From contig OZ026522.1 in NCBI GenBank assembly GCA_964019695.1, forward strand, positions 74,989,601 through 75,053,600: a DNA stretch of 64,000 bases. Direction: 5' to 3'. The notes beneath the pieces were generated by a model. That model saw only the letters and a list, made by a program, of their open reading frames with translations, did no database searches and was not told where the DNA came from. The translations under genes and the position numbers were made by a program. Positions 56,257 through 64,000 of the stretch are shown here, piece by piece (position 1 is the stretch's first letter; each line of letters opens with the position of its first letter). The stretch is from Loripinus fragilis (lineage: Eukaryota > Mollusca > Bivalvia > Lucinida > Lucinidae).

Positions 56257-56768
56257 AGGGGGCCCTATGGCAAGGGATCGCTCACCTGAGTCCTGGCACA
56301 TAAGATGATGTAATGGCCTGTGGCTGAAGAGATATTTTTAAAGATATTTCTATTTTTGCTTTGGAAGTCATGGAGGCATCATAAGGAACTTTTCTGTGAA
56401 ATTATTTTGAGTTTGGAACAGTTATTCAGAAGGAAATGCTGTTTAAAGATATTCTTATCTGGAGCTCTGACAGCCCTTTTGTTCAGCAAAGCGTAACCAT
56501 TTGTGCAATTTTGGTAGAGGGTATTATGAGGAACAATTCTGTGAAATTATTTTGAATTTGGGCCAGAGATGTCATTTAAAAGATCTTATCTAGAGCTCTG
56601 ATGGTCCTCACAACCATTTAAGCAATTTTGGAAGAGGACATCATTAGAAACATTCATGTGAAGTTATTTTCAAGTTTGGACCAGTGGTTCAGGAGGCGAT
56701 GTCGTTTAAAGAAAAAGTTTATGCACAATCACAATAGCTCACCTTGAGCCAACAGGTGAGCTAAAAAA
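56257..56768. mobile_element. pearl-like (HINE) element, short
   Basis: AACAAGGGGGCCCTATGGCA, AGGGATCGCTCACCTGAGTC at the left and ATAGCTCACCTTGAGCCAAC, AGGTGAGCTAAAAA at the right. Core units with TTTTGAATTTGGGCCAGAG recur two to three times. Confidence 0.72.
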
Positions 56769-58684
56769 TTAGTTTTAAAAATGGCTGACCTTATTAGAAG
56801 GCTCATATAAATCTCAGCTCAGTCTTACAAAGAAGAAGTTAAAAACCTATCTCCAGGACAATATGATTTCACAAAATCAGATGAATGAAATTTCTGCTAC
56901 CAGTATTATGGAGAAGTGGAAAATCAGTTTTCAAGATGGCCCACTTCAGTTGCAATGGCCATCCAATCAGCAGAACTTTAACAACTCTGAATCTACAAGA
57001 TTCTGAAGGCTCTCACCCTGTCTGTAGTTGATAAGCCCAGTGGCTCTGGAGAATCAAAACAAACACACACACACGCACAAGGAAACCTATTGCGCCACTG
57101 GAGTTTCACTACAGGTGAACAAACCAGAAAATCAGGAGTAAAGCTTAAAACAGAATTCATTCACACAATTATGACTGAAATATTAAGTAATATCTAATCT
57201 AAATTTTTATTTTAACTGTTCAGGCCGCATTTGGCCAATATACATATTTCTAATGTTTCCGAAATTAACTCTTTGCCAGCTAGTTTTATCTACTGATAAC
57301 TTTTGCAAACAGTTAGGACCCAGATCAGGCCTGAAAAACTGGTAAGCCGGTCATAGATTCAAACTGTTTGACACTGATGGTATTCCTGTGAGAATTTTTG
57401 AAAATAAAAAAAATCAGCCGAGAACAAAAAAATCATGGAAAATTTCCCAACATGCAAAGAGTTGATAAAATGAGAGCCATGAGGCCACTTTCATATATAG
57501 GTTTCTAGCTATATAAGGTAACAAAGGATAAAAGAAGCACATGTGTGGTGTTTGCATTAAGCGATATTGTTTCAATCATATGATAAACTGTTAAGCTGGT
57601 ATTCCCTTAATGCAAAAGAATTATAATATTTTGCCTACCAAAGCAATGTTCAAAGTCCAGCGTTTCTAGCATCCTTTTTGTGGGACATATGCAAACAATG
57701 TAGACCCAGATCAGATGCCGTCTGATCAGGGTCTCCACTGTTTGCTTACAGAATGTCGTATTAAAATTTGAATATAAATGAAAAATACAACCCAACAACA
57801 CTTAAAACGGAAATGGACTAGACCAATTGATAGGGGTTAGAAATCCCATTAGGCATATATGGGTTAAACTCCCAACAAGCAATGGAAATCATTGCTACTG
57901 ATGGGATGGGGTGGGTGGGGGTCTATAAGTTTTAAAATTGCTCATAACTGATTACAAATAATGTCCTTGACATTTTTTTCTCTATCTTAGCAATCATTGC
58001 AGACCCTGATGAGATGCAGCATTCTGAGAATGCCACCTCCCTGCACATCAATATAGTGTTGATATTTTTTCTTACTCTTGTCCTTCATACATTGGGTTTC
58101 AGCAGAATGCTAAATACTGCTCAAGCCAGTACTAGCCTGTTAGGGGGTGTGAAAAATGCTGAACTTTCCACTATTACTTCTCATGAACAGACTTAATTAA
58201 ACTGAGTACTGTATGTGTTTTTATCTTTTTTTTTATCACATGACGTCGCGTTTGGGAGTGATATAATGCCATGCAATAAAACTGATAACCACTGGTGGTT
58301 TAGAGATTTAGTAAAGTTAAGTAATGGCGTCCATTATAACATTGGGTAAAATATGGCAAAATCTTGACGTTTTCACGCCAAAAATGTGATTTTAAGTAAT
58401 TTCAATGTCATATGATAAATAGAATCTAACATTCGTGCTCCTGTATTATTGAATTAATTAAACTTGTTGCGAAAAAGCAATAAAATGCTCGGCAAACCTT
58501 GCATTTTATCCCTTTTCCTCAACTTATTTAATAAATTCAATAAAACATGAGGGCTCATGTAGGATCTTCTAGTTAGATTCTCAATCTATGTTTTCCAGAT
58601 AATTTAATTTTTTCCATCTATGCATTTAAAGGATTACCACAATAAGTAATGACACAGTTCATATGATCTTGATAAAAAAAAAAT

Positions 58685-59112
58685 GGGCCTCATCGCCAGA
58701 AAACCTGTCTTTTGGGTTCCGACCAGGTCATGCTCAAACCAGCCTGCTCAGCAACAGAGACTAGCTAGAATGTTGAAACCTCCAATGAAGGAAGTTAAGA
58801 TATCTTTGCTGGGAGCGATTAACAAAGGTTATAGATCCAGATAAGGAAATTTTATAAGCGTAAAATTGTATTTATTTTCTTACCCATCAATTCAAACATG
58901 TGTTTTGGGTGCTCAAAAGAACCGTCTCATTCAGAGGGTTCTTTTGAGTACCCACAACATATGTTTTGGATGAGAAATGAAGAAAATCTTTTTACAATAC
59001 ACACTCTTATCTGGTGGCCTGAAGGTGCTGTCAGCCTGTGCGGATGCCCAGGCTGGTCTACGCCTTTGTTGTTTGCAAGCTCCAGAAGGCAGGTTTTGTC
59101 ACGACGAGGCCC
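58685..59112. mobile_element. MITE, GGGCCTCG family, with a second palindromic element nested inside
   Basis: Outer ends GGGCCTCATCGCCAGAAAAC and GTCACGACGAGGCCC. The interior at about 58850-59000 is a hairpin element with GGTGCTCAAAAGAACC and GGTTCTTTTGAGTACCC, also seen at 54000-54270, so the outer MITE was the target. Confidence 0.78.
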
Positions 59113-59550
59113 ATATACTGGTGCACCTCAGATAGTGCTCGTCTATCTTGCTTATCAAGAGATGTCTATCCTGCAGAAATAAACACCCCTTTACCAAGGT
59201 AATCATAATTCAAAATGTGCTGATCTCTTTGTTTTCATCTCTGATATTAATTGATTGTCATATAGGTAGACCTAAAAACAATATATATTATCTGGCTGCA
59301 AGTAACACACCCCAAAAAAAATTAATCAAGTTAAAAAAATAAACACTATTTTTTACATTCAGTTTGATGCAAAGAGTAATAACAATAATTTATATTAAAA
59401 AAATAGTTATTCAGCTTATTCTGTACCTTGCAATAGATTGCCTCTTTGCAAAACTTACAAACGTATTTGCAAAACTTATAATCTGCCTAAACTTTCTCAT
59501 TCTCGTTGATGACATCTGTGGTTGAAAGATTATCCTTTGATATTCTAAAA

Positions 59551-59730
59551 TGAGCCGTGACATGAGATTTCCAACAATGTGGTATGTGCGACCAGCAACG
59601 CCTCAGACCAGCCTGCGCATACACGCAGACTGATCAGAGCCTTTGCTAGTCTATTAAATATTCTTTGACTGTTAAGCTACTCACTGAACATCATTTAGCG
59701 TTTCTAAGCTAAGCGGAGGCTGCACATGGT
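59551..59730. mobile_element. MITE, GAGCCGTGACATGAGATTTCC family, 3' truncated
   Basis: Begins GAGCCGTGACATGAGATTTC and stops after GGAGGCTGCACATGG. The right inverted repeat is missing and the 123-bp tandem array begins about 100 bp later. Confidence 0.8.
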
Positions 59731-59829
59731 GATTAGTTTACTGAAATGCAAGATCTCCCCCTCTTCTGTTGGCCTTAATAAGGCAGTAAGTGGAAGGAGA
59801 TTAGCTACTGTCAGATTAGATAAGACCAC

Positions 59830-60890
59830 GGACTTGATCTAGCTGATAAGCAGCATGGCCACCTAGCTGATAAGATCATTTCACAGGTAAACTTCACATA
59901 AAAGTATTAACCAATCAAATTGTTGGATTAGATGACCACTGAACTAATCTATGCTTGATGGTAAGCAGTATAGCCACCTAAATGATAAGAGTTGTCAGTC
60001 ATTTCACAGGTAAATTGCACAGAAAAGTATTAACCAATCAAATTGTTGGATTAGATGACCACTGAACTAATCTATGCTTGATGGTTAGCAGTATGGCCAC
60101 CTAAATGATAAGAGTTGTCAGTCATTTCACAGGTAAACTGCACAGAAAAGTATTAACCAATCAAATTGTTGGATTAGATGACCACTGACCTAATCTATGG
60201 GAGCTGATAAGCAGCATGGCCACCTAGCTGATAAGAGTTGTCAGTCATTTCACAGGTAAACTGCACAGAAAAGTATTAACAAATCAAATTGTTGGATTAG
60301 ATGACCACTGAACTAATCTATGCTTGATGGTTAGCAGTATGGCCACCTAAATGATAAGAGTTGTCAGTCATTTCACAGGTAAACTGCACAGAAAAGTATT
60401 AACCAATCAAATTGTTGGATTAGATGACCACTGACCTAATCTATGGGAGCTGATAAGCAGCATGGCCACCTAGCTGATAAGAATTGTCAGTCATTTCACA
60501 GGTAAACTGCACATAAAAGTATTAACAAATCAAATTGTTGGATTAGATGACCACTGAACTAATCTATGCTTGATGGTAAGCAGCATGGCCACCTAGCTGA
60601 TAAGAGTTGTCAGTCATTTCACAGGTAAACTGCACAGAAAAGTATAAACCAATCAAATTGTTGGATTAGATGACCACTGAACTAATCTATGCTTGATGGT
60701 AAGCAGCATGGCCACCTAGCTGATAAGAATTGTCAGTCATTTCACAGGTTAACTGCAAAGAAAAGTATTAACAAATCAAATTGTTGGATTAGATGACCAC
60801 TGACCTTATCTATGCTAGCTGACTAGCAGCATGGCCACCTAGCTGATAAGAATTGTCAGTCATTTCACAGGTTAACTGTACAGAAAAATA
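59830..60890. repeat. 123-bp tandem array, 9 copies
   Basis: The word TCATTTCACAGG occurs at 59876, 59999, 60122, 60245, 60368, 60491, 60614, 60737 and 60860, an exact 123-bp period. Units contain AATCAAATTGTTGGATTAGA, TGACCACTGAACTAATCTAT and two alternating versions of the GCAGCATGGCCACCTAG segment. The versions (TGCTTGATGGT versus GGGAGCTGATA) recur in a pattern that suggests two-unit duplication. No protein-like frame was recognised. Confidence 0.92.
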
Positions 60891-61597
60891 ACAACCAAAT
60901 TAGAGATATTAAATGTTTACTCTTATATGGTTATTGGATTTATGAGAAAAGGTGGCTAACTTTGCCATATTTGTCAGTCTTGCTTAGCTAAGAACATTTC
61001 CATATCCTGAAAAGAAGCCGTGATAATAGGGTCTATTTTGTCGTTTTGTGCCAGTTGCTAGCCTAACAACGGTGTAACTGGAATGTGTTACACAGCAGAA
61101 ATGAAACTTTAATGAGCCCTTTTATACTATACTTTATACAAAATATAAAATTTACCTTATCTAATTAAACAATAACATAGCACTTAATAACAGTGAGTTT
61201 TGCAGTGATCAGACAAAAATATGAAGAAATGTTTTATATTGCATTTATGTGACACAACTTTTCTTTTTTATTTTAAGTAGATTTAAGAGAAGTTTTGACA
61301 AGAAAAGGTCTACAAGCAACAATTTTATAATAAAATATAACAAACAAAGACAGAAATTAAATTAGAAATAATCAAAAATTGTTAACATTTGAGAACAAGA
61401 AACAGTCAATGTTAAAATCAGAACTACTGATCCAAAATACTCAAAGCAAGTACATGTAATTGTAACAATAAAAAATATAGTCAACAATCAACACATTTTG
61501 GATTATTTTTAAAGTTTTGAACAAAAGTTACCTTTAGAACCTGTACAACATAAATGATATTGTGAAAGCACAAGAAATAATACTATGGTTTGATAAT

Positions 61598-61833
61598 GGG
61601 CCTCGTCGCGACAAAACCTGTCTTCGGGGTTTATGACAAAGCGATACTCACACCAGTCTCCTCAGCCACAGAGACAAGTTTGAAAAATGAATTTTCACTG
61701 GCAGGAAGTTAAGATATGATACTATCTAAAAAGCAAATAACATAGGCGCTGATCAGTCTGTGCGGATGCGCAGGCTGGTCTGCGCCTTTGTTGTTCGCAA
61801 ACTCCGAAGACAGTTTGTATGGCGTTGAGGCCC
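61598..61833. mobile_element. MITE, GGGCCTCG family
   Basis: GGGCCTCGTCGCGACAAAAC to GGCGTTGAGGCCC, core GGCGCTGATCAGTCTGTGCG / GCAGGCTGGTCTGCGCC. Confidence 0.87.
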
Positions 61834-62829
61834 AAATAATAGTATGGATTGATGATCTCATGAACTATCCTAAAATTGAAAATCTAAGTACAGAGCAGTT
61901 CCTTTATAACACAACTTGGACCAACACTGATTTGGATATGACACAGCTATGTTGTAGCACAAACATTTCTGTACCGTTGAATTTTACAAAGGAATTTTAG
62001 GGAAGCTAGAACAGTCGGACTCCGACAAAGAGCCCCGAATAATGCCCTGCAGTAAAAAGGGATATCCGTTTTGGCGACAACCTTGATAAGCCTACTTCGG
62101 ACAAAACCCATATATATTTTAGACATGAACAAAAGTTTGATGTAAGTAGTCCAATAAGTCCATATATGAAATTTGGAAGAAATCGGGTGATAAATGACGA
62201 AGTAAGAGTGTCCACAAGAGCAAACTGACAGGTGGTGGACATCTTGGTTATCAGACAAAGCCCATATTCGAATTTGGGTGAGAGTTTGATAAAAGTTATC
62301 CGTATATGAAATTAACATAGTGTTATAAACAGACTGCACTGTATAATGCAATTTTATCACATGTTACGTCTGGGAGTGTAAAATGCCACATAAATAAAAT
62401 TGATAATACACAAGTGTATTCTATATTTAGTAGCATTATGTATTAAGCCTGTAACAATGTTGAGTATGGCAAAACTGACATTTACTCCATCAAACTGATT
62501 TCAAAGTAATTTTCAGTTATAGAATAAAAAGATTCTAGCATTTGTTCAAGCTGTTGCGAAAAGCGATATAATGCTTGGGAAGGCTCCCATTTTATCTTTT
62601 CCCCTCAACTCATTGAATAAATTCGGTAATACATGAGCACCCTTGCACCTGAAAGCTGAAACTAGATACAATTTCAAAAATCCATTTTTGTAGTGGCTCT
62701 AAAAGCTTCAGATAATATGGCCCTTGTCTGGAGAAAAACTGTTTTCAGGGCTAGACTCAAACCAGACTGCTAGCTACAAAGACAAGCCAGAGTATTTCAA
62801 TTTTGCATGATCCATGTTTGTTTAGCTAT

Positions 62830-63185
62830 TATTAGTCACCTCTCATACTAACTGCATTGTTGCATGTTGACATGATAAACGTTGCCTACCTCACGACATC
62901 TGCCTTTATCAGGTCATCATCACGTTGCACTTTTTGAATGACATCGTCAATGACATTGAATCGACATAAAACTCGATAAGGACATCATAATGGCTAGTTT
63001 GAAGAGTGAATTGACTTGTAAATTGAAAAATAGAATACCAGGTTTGCGTCTTTTGATATCAAGTTTAGCAGGCTCGGCTTTGAGAACGCATGTTGAATCG
63101 CTTGGCAAGCCTCGCGATGTCAACAATTGTTCTCAAAGTCTTGCCTGGTAAACTTGATATCAAAAGACGCTCACCTAGTATTCTC
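62830..63185. mobile_element. Palindrome-bounded repeat, sister of 1330-1650
   Basis: Shares TCACCTCTCATACTAACTGC, TTGCACTTTTTGAATGACAT and GTAAACTTGATATCAAAAGA. Here both GTCTTTTGATATCAAGTTTA and its inverse are visible, forming long arms. Confidence 0.78.
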
Positions 63186-63258
63186 TATATTTTCCAGAAA
63201 TTAAATAACAAAGGTACTGATCAGACTGTCTCCATCTTTTATGTTCGCATGCAGAAAA

Positions 63259-63508
63259 GTCAGGCCCGGAGGTTATAAAACTTTTTTCAGACTCAACTCA
63301 GTTGAGCACAAAATTTATCCTGCTCATAAATGTTAAAATGCCAACAATTGTTGACATTTTAACATTTATTAGCATGATAAGTACAGCACCTGAGAGACTT
63401 AACGCGAGAAACATCTTTATTTGTCGATATATTAGTGTTTATGAGCAGTCGAAATTTCATGCTCAGATGAGTTGAGCATGAAAAAAGTTTTATAACCTTG
63501 GGGCCAGG
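63259..63508. mobile_element. Palindromic MITE (GAGCATGAAATTT family), full length
   Basis: Ends CAGGCCCGGAGGTTATAAAA and TTTTATAACCTTGGGGCCAG form the terminal inverted repeats. The interior contains CAACAATTGTTGACATTTTA and GAGCATGAAAAAAGTTTTAT. It has no coding capacity. Confidence 0.85.
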
Positions 63509-63985
63509 ATTTCTACCATCGCGGCCCATATTATCATACCTTTTCAGAGTAAATTGTTCAGTAAAAGAGCCTAAACTGTTATGATGTAGTAGTTAAATAG
63601 ATTAGATAAGCAGGTCACATGGGTGGGATGAAGAAGAAATGGGTGGGATAAGGAAATTCTGAACATCTTTTTGCCATTGTAACAGCATGTCTTCAGCTTT
63701 GGGTAAAGTGCATCTAGTTTTTCACAGTACAATAGAATAAAATGCAAAGTGATCCACATAATGAATACAGGCAATTCTAATCATAATACATGTATCTTTA
63801 TCGCAGATAAATCATGATTAAGAAGGGAAAAACTGCCCAGGAATTGACTCTTTTCAAGCTTATATCTCTGCTAGGTCTCCATATTGGAATAAACTCTTAA
63901 TTTCTTTGCCGTTTCCTTATTAACAAAATTGTTTGCTATTCTCTAAGTAGCAATATATTCCTAGCGCATATCTTTAAATGCTTAC

Positions 63986-64000
63986 CATGTGAATGCATCC
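63986..64000 (-). CDS. Possible edge-truncated upstream exon of the same gene (weak)
   Basis: The last 15 bases read on the minus strand as GGATGCATTCACATG followed by a good GTAAGC donor at 63985-63980. If this is an exon end, its G joins the AA that opens the exon at 44876-44999 to give a Glu codon, and the peptide across the junction would be MHSHEPGEFEF. The phase therefore fits, and Calx-beta repeats are commonly preceded by a short polar linker. Only 15 bases are visible and GTAAGC occurs by chance, so this is only a pointer to where the missing upstream exon may lie. Confidence 0.25.

Larger units (their letters stand above)
45000..63985 (-). other. Probable further NCX intron, no supported exon
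   Basis: This 19-kb stretch lies upstream of the first confident exon. I looked for Calx-beta motifs and NCX membrane helices on the minus strand and found none. Apart from the listed repeats, I see nothing coding in about 46490-47780, 48320-49000, 51000-52040, 52300-53520, 56770-57680, 60900-61590 and 63510-63985. Confidence 0.55.

Noticed and set aside
61947..62360. A 137-codon minus-strand frame
   Set aside because: It overlaps repeat-like sequence (CCATATATGAAATTTGGAAG type) and has no recognisable domain. Its overlapping frames point to chance openness.

Overview
This is intron-rich, repeat-dense eukaryotic DNA, most likely from a bivalve mollusc. The evidence is the style of its mobile elements: tRNA-derived SINEs, short palindromic MITEs, and elements with a tandem core followed by a GACGGACGG microsatellite, which match the bivalve 'pearl' (Helitron/HINE-like) family. 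There is no bacterial-style gene organisation, and none of the long reading frames in the window is a real gene. The species cannot be determined from sequence alone.

The only gene I can support lies on the minus strand and runs right to left. Five short exons encode a continuous part of an NCX (SLC8) sodium/calcium exchanger. Exons at 44876-44999, 41603-41732 and 18700-18790 encode one Calx-beta domain, in the position of CBD2. The exon at 17387-17462 encodes an acidic linker with the motif TWRGQF. The exon at 13994-14116 ends the cytosolic loop and begins the first membrane helix of the C-terminal half. All splice sites are GT-AG and all phases agree. The introns are about 3.1, 22.8, 1.2 and 3.3 kb. 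The N-terminal half lies beyond the right edge, apart from a weak candidate exon at 63986-64000. The C-terminal exons lie beyond the left edge.

The most striking feature is an ~11 kb tandem array at 3115-14073, roughly 105 copies of a 102-bp unit. Read on the minus strand, each unit is the last 80 bp of the NCX exon at 13994-14116, its 5' splice site, and the next 22 bp of intron. An exon-intron boundary of a membrane transporter gene has therefore become a satellite, leaving many GTAAGT donor-like sites just downstream of the authentic one. The array has higher-order duplications and one SINE insertion with a target-site duplication. Its left edge cuts a MITE at its palindromic centre. The long minus-strand frames of a 34-residue repeat are an out-of-frame reading of this exon fragment.

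The rest of the window is intronic mobile-element debris. It includes three tRNA-derived SINE families (several with clear target-site duplications and two nested insertions), at least six palindromic MITE families, pearl-like elements, hAT-like elements with CAGGGTTC ends, a 123-bp tandem array (59.8-60.9 kb) and an unusual GATATTACGG-type inverted/tandem block (47.8-48.3 kb). Several MITE families with unrelated ends share the same TGATCAG-type hairpin core, which suggests modular construction.
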